64,000 nt of DNA from positions 1 through 64,000 of the forward strand of contig NZ_JARHUJ010000009.1 of NCBI RefSeq assembly GCF_029223285.1. Direction: 5' to 3'. The number at the start of each line of letters is the position of its first letter. Position 1 is the first letter of the stretch. Position numbers and translations under genes: made by a program. The notes beneath the pieces are model-generated. The model was not told where the DNA came from and made no database searches. It saw only the letters and a program-made list of their open reading frames with translations. Below, in pieces: positions 48,697 to 56,592 of the stretch. This stretch comes from Paraflavitalea sp. CAU 1676 (GTDB lineage: Bacteria > Bacteroidota > Bacteroidia > Chitinophagales > Chitinophagaceae).

Positions 48697-48772
48697 AGTT
48701 CCGCCCCCGACACTAAATCAAATCAGCGTAGCAGGAACTGTGAGCAGGCGTTCACGATAATAAACCGAAAAG

Positions 48773-49738
48773 ATGAAAGCACAATTGATCAAAGATCATA
48801 AAGTGGAAGCAGGAAAAGCCGTCAAGGTATTTGCTCCCGCCACCGTGGCCAACCTCGTGTGTGGTTTCGATGTACTGGGCATGGCCCTGCACAAACCACA
48901 GGACTTGATGGGGGTTAAGCTGCGGGAAGAGCCGGGCATCACCATTCAGCATAGTGATGGCTATCAACTGCCGGTAGAGCCGGAAAAGAACGTGGCCGGC
49001 GCGGCATTGCTGGCCCTGCTGGAAGAGGCGAATACCCCATTTGGTTTCGATATCACCATCGACAAGCGCATTAAGCCCGGATCGGGGCTCGGCTCCAGCG
49101 CTGCCAGTTCGGCCGGCGTAGTGGTGGCGGCCAACCATTTATTGGGAAATCCTTTCAGTAATGAAGACCTGGTGCGGTTTGCGATGAACGGTGAAAAGGT
49201 CGCCAGTGGGGTAAAACATGCCGATAACATTGCGCCTGCTATTTACGGAGGCATCACCCTCATCCGGTCCATCTTTCCCCTCGATATCGTTCAGCTCACC
49301 GCGCCGCCTTTATATGTAACCGTGGTGCATCCGCAAATTGAAGTGCGTACCTCCGATGCACGGCAGATCTTGCGCAAGGAAGTACAGCTTAAAAATGCTA
49401 TCAAGCAATGGGGTAATATCGCCGGGTTGGTGACCGGCTTCCTCAAGAACGATTATGGGCTTATTGGCCGCTCGCTCGAAGATGTGATCATTGAACCCGT
49501 GCGCAGTATGCTCATACCAGGCTTTGATGAAGTGAAGAAGTATAGTAAAGAAGCGGGTGCACTGGGTGGAGGCATATCCGGATCGGGCCCTTCCATATTC
49601 ATGCTCAGCAGGGAAGAAAGTACCGCACAGCAGGTAGAATATGTAATGACCGAAGTGTATGTCAAATTGGGCATCGACTTCAAGACCTATGTAACCACCA
49701 TCAGTTACGATGGAGTAAAAGTTATGGACGCGGAGTAA
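48773..49738 (+). CDS. thrB: homoserine kinase
   Basis: 321 residues; GHMP kinase phosphorylating homoserine. Motifs are FAPATVANLVCGFDVLGMAL at the N-terminus, the ATP loop IKPGSGLGSSAASSAGVVVAAN, HADNIAPAIYGGITLI in the substrate region, and the GHMP C-terminal AGALGGGISGSGPSIFMLS. It lies 76 bp after thrA and 38 bp before thrC. Confidence 0.95.
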   Translation: MKAQLIKDHKVEAGKAVKVFAPATVANLVCGFDVLGMALHKPQDLMGVKLREEPGITIQHSDGYQLPVEPEKNVAGAALLALLEEANTPFGFDITIDKRIKPGSGLGSSAASSAGVVVAANHLLGNPFSNEDLVRFAMNGEKVASGVKHADNIAPAIYGGITLIRSIFPLDIVQLTAPPLYVTVVHPQIEVRTSDARQILRKEVQLKNAIKQWGNIAGLVTGFLKNDYGLIGRSLEDVIIEPVRSMLIPGFDEVKKYSKEAGALGGGISGSGPSIFMLSREESTAQQVEYVMTEVYVKLGIDFKTYVTTISYDGVKVMDAE

Positions 49739-49776
49739 TCCGGATCAATTAACCAACGCAACAACACAGGAACGAC

Positions 49777-51078
49777 ATGCGCTATTACAGCTTGAACAGA
49801 CAATCGCCCGACGTTGATTTCAAGGAAGCAACTATTCGCGGACAGGCGCCCGATAAAGGACTCTATTTCCCGGAACAGATCCCAGTCATAGACCCTGCCT
49901 TCTTTAAAAATATTGATCAGTTCAGCAATGAAGAGATCGCTTTCAGGTTCATCAATCCCTATGTAGCAGGCGCCATGCCCGATGATGAATTGCAGCGAAT
50001 CGTTGCCGAAACCATCAATTTCCACATACCCCTGGTGCAGGTGAAGGATGATACTTACTCACTTGAATTGTTTCATGGACCTACCCTTGCTTTCAAAGAT
50101 GTGGGTGCCAGGTTCATGAGCCGGTGCCTGGGGTATTTTGCCCGTGAGCGAAGCGAGCGGGTAGTGGTGCTGGTGGCCACCTCGGGCGATACGGGCGGGG
50201 CAGTGGCCCATGGATTTTACAATGTGCCGGGCGTGGAGGTGGTTATTTTATATCCATCCGGAAAAGTAAGTTCGGTACAGGAAAAACAGCTCACCACTCT
50301 CGGTAAAAACATACATGCCCTGGAAGTAAAAGGAAGTTTCGACGATTGCCAGCAAATGGTTAAGCAGGCCTTTGTCGATGAGTCGCTTACCTCCAGGATA
50401 TTTCTCACTTCTGCAAACTCCATCAACGTTGCACGTTGGTTGCCGCAGCAGTTCTATTATGCACTGGCCTGGAAGCAATGGAAGGATAAGGAAAATCCAC
50501 CGGTCATCTGTGTGCCCAGCGGCAATTTTGGAAATATCTGTGCCGGTTTGCTGGCCCACCGCAGCGGACTTCCGGTAAGCCATTTTGTAGCAGCCTGCAA
50601 TGTCAACGATGTGGTAACACAGTACCTGCATTCGGGGCAATACCAGGCGCAGAAAGCGGTGCCGACTTTGTCAAACGCTATGGACGTTGGCAATCCCAGC
50701 AATTTCGTACGCATATTGGAGTTGTTCAACCACGAATTTGGCAACCTTACCAATGTACTCAGCAGTTTTAGCATTTCCGACGAAGAAACCAGGACGACCA
50801 TTAAGGAGGTCTATGATCGATACCGCTACCTGGCCGATCCGCACGGAGCTGTAGGTTACCTTGGCTTGCAGCGATACCTGGACAGCCACCCGGGTCAAAA
50901 GGGCATGTTCCTCGAAACGGCCCACCCCGTGAAGTTCTACGATGTCGTGGAACCTGTAATCGGAGCGCCCGTGCCGTTACCCGAAGCCGTACAGGCCATT
51001 GTGCACAAGGTTAAACAGAGCCGGATAATTGAGTCTGATTATGAGGCATTAAGAGCGTATTTGCAGGAGAGGTATTAG
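49777..51078 (+). CDS. thrC: threonine synthase
   Basis: 433 residues; PLP enzyme converting O-phosphohomoserine to threonine. The N-terminus MRYYSLNRQSPDVDFKEATIRGQAPDKGLYFPE and the PLP-lysine motif ELFHGPTLAFKDVGARFMSRC are characteristic. ATSGDTGGAVAHGFYNVPGVEVVILYPSGKVS binds the phosphate, and ICVPSGNFGNICAGLLA and the C-terminal TAHPVKFYDVVEP follow. Last gene of the thr operon; the next gene starts 95 bp later and is unrelated. Confidence 0.96.
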   Translation: MRYYSLNRQSPDVDFKEATIRGQAPDKGLYFPEQIPVIDPAFFKNIDQFSNEEIAFRFINPYVAGAMPDDELQRIVAETINFHIPLVQVKDDTYSLELFHGPTLAFKDVGARFMSRCLGYFARERSERVVVLVATSGDTGGAVAHGFYNVPGVEVVILYPSGKVSSVQEKQLTTLGKNIHALEVKGSFDDCQQMVKQAFVDESLTSRIFLTSANSINVARWLPQQFYYALAWKQWKDKENPPVICVPSGNFGNICAGLLAHRSGLPVSHFVAACNVNDVVTQYLHSGQYQAQKAVPTLSNAMDVGNPSNFVRILELFNHEFGNLTNVLSSFSISDEETRTTIKEVYDRYRYLADPHGAVGYLGLQRYLDSHPGQKGMFLETAHPVKFYDVVEPVIGAPVPLPEAVQAIVHKVKQSRIIESDYEALRAYLQERY

Positions 51079-51173
51079 TACCGGTAACGGATATTCCCTA
51101 AGATGGGCATCTAAAAGTTTTCTTGTTCGGGGAAAAAATGGTTATTTGTGCCCATAAACCCCAACTCTCCAAC

Positions 51174-52133
51174 ATGAAAAAGTACCTTTTATTAGTGTTC
51201 GCCATGATGGCGATCCATGTGCTCTATGCCGGTGATGAAGATTCACTCAAACTGATGCGTGAGAAGTATCAGCAGTTTGCCGATTCGATCAATTCGACCC
51301 TTAAGTATGAAACAGGAGTTATTACGCTGCCCAATGGAGTAGCAAAACTCAATGTGCCGAAAGGGTTTAAATACCTCAATGCCGCTCAAAGCAAATTTAT
51401 TATTTCGGATATCTGGGGCAATCCCCCCAGGGAGGGCATCGATGGAATGATCTTCCCGGAAAATGGCGATCCATTCAGTGATAGCAGCTATGCGTTTGTA
51501 GTTACCTACGATGCCATGGGTTTCGTTAAGGATGAAGATGCCGATGAGATCGACTATGATGATATGTTAAAGGGATTCCAGGAAGGTGAAGTAGAGGAAA
51601 ACAAAGAAAGGGTGAAGGAAGGCTATGAACCCATTCATATGGTGGGCTGGGCGCAAAAGCCATTTTACGATAAGGATAACAAAGTATTGCATTGGGCCAA
51701 AGAATTAAGGTTTGGAGCAGATGCTGCAGTGAATACCCTAAACTACGACGTGCGCATACTGGGTCGCAAAGGCGTACTCTCGCTCAATGCCGTAGCTTCC
51801 ATGGGCGAACTGTCAATTGTTAAGAAAGACATCGACCAGGTGATGCATATGGCGACCTTCACCGAAGGAAATGCTTACAAGGATTTCGATCCCAAGATTG
51901 ACCAGGTGGCGGCCTGGACCATCGGCGGCCTCGTGGCCGGTAAGGTGCTCGCCAAAGTAGGAGTGGCTGCTTTCTTCCTCAAGTTCTGGAAATTGATCGC
52001 TTTGGGGTTTGTAGCAGCCGGCGGCTTTATCGTAAAATTATTCAAGCGTAAAAAGAATACAGAAACGGAGCCGGAACCGGAGCCTATTTCTGTGGAGAAT
52101 ACCGAAAAGCCTGAAGAAAACAACAACGCATAA
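51174..52133 (+). CDS. DUF2167 family membrane-anchored protein
   Basis: 319 residues from MKKYLLLVFAMMAIHVLYAG, a signal peptide. The body matches the DUF2167 family: TGVITLPNGVAKLNVPKGFKYLNAAQSKFIISDIWGNPP, GMIFPENGDPFSDSSYAFVVTYDAMGFVKDEDADEIDYDDMLKGFQE, and VLHWAKELRFG. A C-terminal hydrophobic region (about 245-290; GGLVAGKVLAKVGVAAFFLKFWKLIALGFVAAGGFIVKLF) gives one or two membrane helices, followed by a Lys-rich stop and a Glu/Pro-rich tail. The function of the family is unknown. It may be co-transcribed with thrABC, but the link is only positional. Confidence 0.87.
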   Translation: MKKYLLLVFAMMAIHVLYAGDEDSLKLMREKYQQFADSINSTLKYETGVITLPNGVAKLNVPKGFKYLNAAQSKFIISDIWGNPPREGIDGMIFPENGDPFSDSSYAFVVTYDAMGFVKDEDADEIDYDDMLKGFQEGEVEENKERVKEGYEPIHMVGWAQKPFYDKDNKVLHWAKELRFGADAAVNTLNYDVRILGRKGVLSLNAVASMGELSIVKKDIDQVMHMATFTEGNAYKDFDPKIDQVAAWTIGGLVAGKVLAKVGVAAFFLKFWKLIALGFVAAGGFIVKLFKRKKNTETEPEPEPISVENTEKPEENNNA

Positions 52134-52156
52134 GCCTTCACCGGCAACAAATAAAG

Positions 52157-52190
52157 AAGCCCTCTTGCTAAAGTAAGAGGGCTTTGTATT
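52157..52190. terminator. bidirectional terminator between the DUF2167 gene and hom
   Basis: AAGCCCTCTT (52157-52166) and AAGAGGGCTT (52175-52184), a perfect 10-bp stem. TGTATTT follows on the plus strand and CTTTATTTG on the minus strand. Confidence 0.82.
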
Positions 52191-52237
52191 TCATGCAAAT
52201 ACAACAACAAAAAACAGACGAACAAAAGACTTTATGC

Positions 52238-53494
52238 TTAGATGATACCCGCCAGTTCAAGACTTTTCTTCTTCAACTTACGGATCTCTACATCTTCAAT
52301 GATCGCTTCGGGAGAGAGAATGAGTGAGGTATTGTTTTCCTTCCACCAGCTGGTATCGCGTAATTCTTTGAAAGGCAAAACGCCTACCAGGTACTTCCTG
52401 TCGGTTTCGGCATGCCATTCCTCGATCCACTCAAACCTATCCTTGGGGATGTACTTCCAGTCGTCGAAACTCACATACGCCCGTACATAGAAGTCGGTCG
52501 TGAGTTCCTGGGGAACGTGGTGATACAATTTTTTGTATTCGTACTTGTATTGATAGCGGAGGGCCGAAAGGTCGCTCAACACAGCAGAAGCCGTGGGGAA
52601 GCTGCCGGCGCCTTTTCCATAAAAGAATTGCTTGTCGGCAAACCCGCTTTCAATCACCACACCATTGTATTCATTCTTGACGAATGCCAGGTGGTCGTCG
52701 TGTTTAATGAACTGGGGTAGTACAAAGGCAGCTACCTTGCCATTCTGCAGCTTTTTCGCCTGAGCTACCAGCTTGATGTCGAAGTGCTTTTCTGCGGCAA
52801 CAGAGGCATCGCTGCCCTGAATATTTTGAATACCATTGAAAACGATATTGTCCGTGCTTTCTACAATACCATAAGCATGCGTAAGCAGGAAGGCCCATTT
52901 GTTCACCGCATCGTATCCTTCAACATCCAGCGAAGGGTCGGTTTCTGCAAAACCCAATTGTTGAGCCAGTAATACCGCTTCCTGGTAACCAAGCTTATCT
53001 TCGAACATTTTCGTAAGAATAAAGTTCGTCGATCCGTTAACGATCGCTTTGATCGAGTGCAGCAGATCGTTATCGTAATATTCCTCGAGATTACGGATCA
53101 CCGGGATAGAAGCGCAGGCTGCGGCTTCATAAAGCAGAGAGCGGCCGGTTTTCTGTTGAAGGCCCAGCAGCTCGGGCAGGTTTTCTGCGATCATCTTTTT
53201 GCTCGCACTCACCACGTCCTTCCCATTTTTCAAGGCGGTAGAGACGATATCAAAAGCGGGCACTGATTCATTGATCACCTCAACGATCACGTTGATCTCG
53301 GGATCATTCAGTAGCAGATCCTTATCCGTGGTGAACAGATCAGCTGGCGCTTCTCTTTTCTTGCCGGGGTTTTTGATACACACTTTCTTGATGGTGGCCT
53401 TCAGTGAAGGAGTTTGTTGCAACACCTTGTACAAACCTTCACCCACTACGCCAAATCCGAATAATCCGATTGTCAACTGTTTGTGAGCTTCCAT
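52238..53494 (-). CDS. hom: monofunctional homoserine dehydrogenase
   Basis: 418 residues; NAD(P)-dependent reduction of aspartate semialdehyde. Rossmann loop TIGLFGFGVVGEGLYKVL, the central SLLYEAAACASIPVIRNLEEYY and NGSTNFILTKMFED, and the catalytic-Lys/Glu region AETDPSLDVEGYDAVNKWAFL. The C-terminal ~90 residues (YEYKKLYHHVPQELTTDFYVRAYVSFDD) replace the usual ACT domain with a divergent one. This is the second homoserine dehydrogenase in the window (the first is fused in ThrA). Being in the SAM-riboswitch operon with the cystathionine synthase gene, it probably supplies homoserine for methionine independently of threonine control. Confidence 0.93.
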   Translation of the reverse strand: MEAHKQLTIGLFGFGVVGEGLYKVLQQTPSLKATIKKVCIKNPGKKREAPADLFTTDKDLLLNDPEINVIVEVINESVPAFDIVSTALKNGKDVVSASKKMIAENLPELLGLQQKTGRSLLYEAAACASIPVIRNLEEYYDNDLLHSIKAIVNGSTNFILTKMFEDKLGYQEAVLLAQQLGFAETDPSLDVEGYDAVNKWAFLLTHAYGIVESTDNIVFNGIQNIQGSDASVAAEKHFDIKLVAQAKKLQNGKVAAFVLPQFIKHDDHLAFVKNEYNGVVIESGFADKQFFYGKGAGSFPTASAVLSDLSALRYQYKYEYKKLYHHVPQELTTDFYVRAYVSFDDWKYIPKDRFEWIEEWHAETDRKYLVGVLPFKELRDTSWWKENNTSLILSPEAIIEDVEIRKLKKKSLELAGII

Positions 53495-53581
53495 TTACTA
53501 TTGCGATTTTTTTTATGTTCCTGAACTGTTAATTGTTGTTGTTGTTGTCTTTATTGCACCGGCAATCGCCCGTATTTCGTG

Positions 53582-54034
53582 TTACATAGAAACTGACCAT
53601 TCATCCTCGATGCTTTGCCAGTCATTGAACTTTTCCTGGCCGCCCCGGCTCTTCCAGTCCGAATCGATGGTGAGCTTGGAGCTGATGCCACCGCGTGGGT
53701 TACAGATCATTACCAGCCTGAGCCGCTCGGGATCGTATACCTTTAACAGATCATCATAAATAATGTTTATGAGGCGTTCATAAGACACTACGATGTTGCG
53801 CAACTGAAATACATAATGTTTGAAAGATTTCAGTTCGATGATCTTGTCCTTAGGGTAGAATGTAAGGTATATGACCGCGAAATCCGGCTGCTCCTTTACA
53901 CCAAGAAAAGTAAATTCCGGGATCTTTATCTTGATCTCATATGCCTGCCTGGTAGGATTCGGGATCGCTACCAGTAGTTTGCTGTCGATGTCTTTATAAG
54001 TCTTTACAGGTTCTTTAACAGTTTCGGTGGCCAT
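53582..54034 (-). CDS. QueF-family (preQ0 reductase-like) protein lacking the catalytic cysteine
   Basis: 150 residues from MATETVKEPVKTYKD; a longer open frame reaches back into the preceding gene but is not needed. The fold is clearly unimodular QueF: IPEFTFLGVKEQPDFAVIYL, KIIELKSFKHYVFQLRN and NPRGGIS align with the B. subtilis enzyme. However, the QueF nucleophile (Cys in SLCPKTGQPDF) is replaced by Gly in FLGVKEQPDF with one residue deleted, and the active-site His of FHED is Tyr in SYER. The Asp, the Glu and the ExKS substrate motif are kept. It may bind a pterin- or deazaguanine-like ligand without reducing it, or do other chemistry. It lies between the metB-like gene (31 bp upstream) and hom (87 bp downstream), under the SAM riboswitch. 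Confidence 0.82.
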   Translation of the reverse strand: MATETVKEPVKTYKDIDSKLLVAIPNPTRQAYEIKIKIPEFTFLGVKEQPDFAVIYLTFYPKDKIIELKSFKHYVFQLRNIVVSYERLINIIYDDLLKVYDPERLRLVMICNPRGGISSKLTIDSDWKSRGGQEKFNDWQSIEDEWSVSM

Positions 54035-54065
54035 AGTTGGTTTTATTGAAATATTCCTAAGAGTG

Positions 54066-55247
54066 TTATGCCAGGGTTTTATCCAAAGTGATAGATGCGT
54101 GTTGCAGGCTTTTGTCCAGAGCAGTTTGAAGGTCCTGGATAAGGTCTTCAGCTTCCTCCAGGCCAATGCTTAAACGGAGCAGGCTGTCCGATACGCCTGC
54201 TGCCCTGCGTTTCTCCGCGGGAATAGATTTGTGGGTCATGGTCGCCGGATGGCTGATCAAACTCTTAATGCCGCCCAGGCTTTCTGCCAGCTTGAACAGA
54301 TCGGTAGAAGTGGCAAAAGCACTTGCCGCTTCTGCCGTGTCGTTTTTGAGACTAAAGGAAACAATTCCACCAAAACCTTTGGACTGCTTTTTAGCAATCT
54401 CATGGTTTGGATGAGTAGAAAGACCGGGATAGTAAACCTTGTCTACTGCGGGATGATCTTCCAGGAATTTTGCCACTTCCAAAGCGGTTGCGCAATGTTG
54501 GCGTAAACGCAGGTGAAGGGTCTCTATTCCACGTATCACCAGCCAGCTGTCGAAGGGGCCGAGGATGGCGCCACAGGCATTCTGGATGAATTTAAGGCGG
54601 TCGCCAACAGCTTTGTCTTTCGCTACGATCGCACCGGCGATCAGGTCGCTATGGCCTCCCAGGTATTTGGTCACGGAATGCACCACTATGTCTGCACCGA
54701 GCAGCAATGGCTTTTGCAGGGCGGGGGTAGCGAAGGTATTGTCTACGCAAAGCAGGCAATTGTGTGCTTTGGCGATCCTGGCAATAGCTTCAATATCCGA
54801 GATCTTCAGGGTAGGGTTGGTCGGTGTTTCGAGCCAGATCAGCTTTGTTTGAGGAGTAATAGCGTTGAAGACATTCTCGGGGTTCGAAGTATCGACAAAG
54901 TTGATCTTGATCCCAAATTGCTGATATACCTGCGTAAACAAACGGTAGGCGCCTCCGTAAATGTCATCAACGGCAATGATCTCGTCACCGGCTTTCAATA
55001 ACTTGGCAACGGCATCGATGGCGGCCAGACCGCTACTGAATGCTAATCCAACTTCTCCGCCTTCCAGTTTCGCCAGCAGGCTTTCCAGCGTAGCACGTGT
55101 GGGATTGCCACTGCGGGCATAGTCATAACCCTTGTTAACGCCCGGGGCTTCCTGGACAAAGGTGGAGGTTTGATAAATGGGTACAGAAATAGCGCCTGTT
55201 AATGGATCTACCGGAATGCTGTGAATGAGTTGTGTTGTCGCTTGCAT
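54066..55247 (-). CDS. metB: cystathionine gamma-synthase (or gamma-lyase) family enzyme
   Basis: 393 residues; PLP enzyme of the Cys/Met metabolism family. KGYDYARSGNPTRATLESLLAKLEGGE is the N-terminal signature, GGAYRLFTQVYQQFG contacts PLP, and the PLP lysine is in DIVVHSVTKYLGGHSDLIAGAIVAK. QSKGFGGIVSFSL and the C-terminal SLGGIKSLISHPATMTHKSIPAEKRRAAGVSDSLLRLSIGLE complete the fold. Its first position downstream of a SAM-I riboswitch and next to hom argues for a biosynthetic gamma-synthase acting on an activated homoserine. Gamma-lyase activity cannot be excluded from sequence. Confidence 0.88.
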   Translation of the reverse strand: MQATTQLIHSIPVDPLTGAISVPIYQTSTFVQEAPGVNKGYDYARSGNPTRATLESLLAKLEGGEVGLAFSSGLAAIDAVAKLLKAGDEIIAVDDIYGGAYRLFTQVYQQFGIKINFVDTSNPENVFNAITPQTKLIWLETPTNPTLKISDIEAIARIAKAHNCLLCVDNTFATPALQKPLLLGADIVVHSVTKYLGGHSDLIAGAIVAKDKAVGDRLKFIQNACGAILGPFDSWLVIRGIETLHLRLRQHCATALEVAKFLEDHPAVDKVYYPGLSTHPNHEIAKKQSKGFGGIVSFSLKNDTAEAASAFATSTDLFKLAESLGGIKSLISHPATMTHKSIPAEKRRAAGVSDSLLRLSIGLEEAEDLIQDLQTALDKSLQHASITLDKTLA

Positions 55248-55454
55248 GATAAACAGTTTTTTTTTCCTTCCGTCTCGGCAGAGATCGTACGAACGATGTT
55301 AAATGTGTTGAATAGACAGTGTTCTGCGACAGCACTTATCAAGAGAAAGTTCTTCGGAAGAGATTTTGCGGAGTGGTTCCTTAACCGGTAGGCCGGTGCG
55401 TTGCCTGCTGATCGTGCAGGTGTTGCAGGCCAACCCCTTTGGGTAAGTACCAAA

Positions 55455-55490
55455 ACAAAAAAGCTCTTCCGATGAGTCAGAAGAGCTTTT
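55455..55490 (-). terminator. riboswitch-controlled terminator
   Basis: On the minus strand AAAAGCTCTTC and GAAGAGCTTTT arms, then TTGTTTT. The bases TCTGACTCATC (55481-55471 on the minus strand) that form its left arm end and loop can instead pair, with one mismatch, with GATAAGTCAGA (55536-55526), which includes the 3' strand of riboswitch helix P1. This gives an antiterminator when P1 is open. Confidence 0.9.
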
Positions 55491-55530
55491 CAAATATGTT
55501 GTAACAGTATTATAGAAGCTATTGATCTGA

Positions 55531-55645
55531 CTTATCTGTCTCCAATTTGCATTGGAGCTGGACGTGGCACCTTATCTCGCTTGCGCGCAGACAGGTTGTC
55601 AAGGCTTCATCGGGCCATTTCCCTCAGCCTTTCTTGATAAGAGAT
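55531..55645 (-). promoter_or_regulatory. SAM-I (S-box) riboswitch
   Basis: On the minus strand the 5' core reads CTCTTATCAAG, GCTGAGGGA, TGGCCCGATGAAGCC and GACAACC, followed by AAGGTGCCACGTCCAGC, the classical S-box signature. CTTATC and GATAAG close helix P1. A terminator 40 nt beyond makes it an OFF switch: SAM stabilises P1, frees the terminator and stops transcription of the metB-queF-like-hom genes. Confidence 0.95.
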
Positions 55646-55661
55646 GTTTAAAGAACTGGTG

Positions 55662-55692
55662 CAAAGATATAACGGGCGAATAAATTTCCAAA
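55662..55692 (-). promoter_or_regulatory. promoter of the methionine operon
   Basis: On the minus strand TTTG (55692-55689), exactly 19 nt, then TATCTTTG (55669-55662): the best Bacteroidota -33/-7 match in the window. Transcription would start about a dozen bases before the riboswitch. Confidence 0.85.
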
Positions 55693-55821
55693 TTTCTTTT
55701 CGAAAAGAACGGGTTTATGTCTGCCGGACGAATTGAATGCCAGGCCCAAAAGCTTAAGTATGATTTGGTTAGCAAGATTTATGGCCAGTGCAAATGATCG
55801 TCTCACCGCCTACGGTACTTT

Positions 55822-55851
55822 AAAAGAAAAGGCTGCCCATACGGGCAGCCT
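55822..55851 (-). terminator. terminator after the outer-membrane barrel gene
   Basis: On the minus strand AGGCTGCCC-gtat-GGGCAGCCT, followed by TTTCTTTTA. Confidence 0.85.
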
Positions 55852-55877
55852 GCTATATAAGATGGTCGAAGATGAAA

Positions 55878-56543
55878 TCAGAACCTGTAGCCCAGAGAAA
55901 TACCGAAGCCGGTATTTTGGGTATGGTTATCTTTCTTATCTACACCATCAATTTTAGGATTGATGTTGGCCAGGCCTAACTGGGCATTGAGTTGAGCAGA
56001 GAGCTTGCTGCTGAATTCGTAGCCTACCAATAGGTTGCCACCAAAATCGAATCTGCGGACGGTGTACGGCGCTTTAAGAATTTCTGCTCCGGTTAGCTCA
56101 CTGTCAAATTCCAGGTCAATGTCGCCGTCATCTGACTTGATTTTACCTCCAAGGGCGTATCCAAGATATGGACCGGCGCCCAATAACAGATTGCCGTTTC
56201 CCAAAATCGGCTTAAACACGAAATTGATTGGAAGTTCAAGGTAGTTGATATTCCATTTTGTGTTGTCATTGTCATCTGCCTTTGCTCCTTTTGAGGTGAA
56301 CAACAGGCCCGGTTGAAGGTAGAACTCGTCGGCCAATGGCACTTCTACATTAATGCCAGCATTAAACCCTGTCTTGATCTTGTTATTCAGGTCCCTGCCG
56401 GCAGCTTCACCATTCAGGTTTTGAAAATTCACACCAGCGCGGATACCGAAAGTAGAACCGCCTGCGGCTTTCTTCGATTGGGCATGAGTAATAAAACTTC
56501 CTAACAGACAAGCAGAGATAAGTGCGATAAGCTTAGTTTTCAT
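55878..56543 (-). CDS. outer-membrane beta-barrel protein (PorT-like/OMP_b-brl family)
   Basis: 221 residues. Signal peptide MKTKLIALISACLLGSFITHAQ/S. The mature N-terminus GSTFGIRAGVNFQNLNGEAAG, followed by strands such as FNAGINVEVPLADEFYLQPGLLFTSKG, NINYLELPINFVFKP and NLLLGAGPYLGYALGGK, and the closing GFGISLGYRF are typical of the small 8-stranded barrel family often annotated as porin family or PorT. A specific role is unknown; it is not PorT itself on this evidence. It lies 49 bp downstream of the OmpA lipoprotein gene on the same strand, so probably co-transcribed. Confidence 0.86.
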   Translation of the reverse strand: MKTKLIALISACLLGSFITHAQSKKAAGGSTFGIRAGVNFQNLNGEAAGRDLNNKIKTGFNAGINVEVPLADEFYLQPGLLFTSKGAKADDNDNTKWNINYLELPINFVFKPILGNGNLLLGAGPYLGYALGGKIKSDDGDIDLEFDSELTGAEILKAPYTVRRFDFGGNLLVGYEFSSKLSAQLNAQLGLANINPKIDGVDKKDNHTQNTGFGISLGYRF

Positions 56544-56592
56544 TTGCTATTGATTTTGTTAAAAATGCTCTTCATCGGTAAAATGAGGAGTA

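Noticed and set aside
53500-53580. Thr-Thr-Thr-Thr-Thr-Ile reading between the QueF-like gene and hom (minus strand)
   Set aside because: The frame is created by an (ACA)n spacer, has no ATG, GTG or TTG start after the upstream stop, and no terminator or alternative hairpins. It is ordinary repetitive spacer rather than a leader peptide.
55299-55493. 64-codon minus-strand ORF between the SAM riboswitch and metB
   Set aside because: It begins inside the terminator stem and shows no amino-acid bias or motif; more likely untranslated leader.
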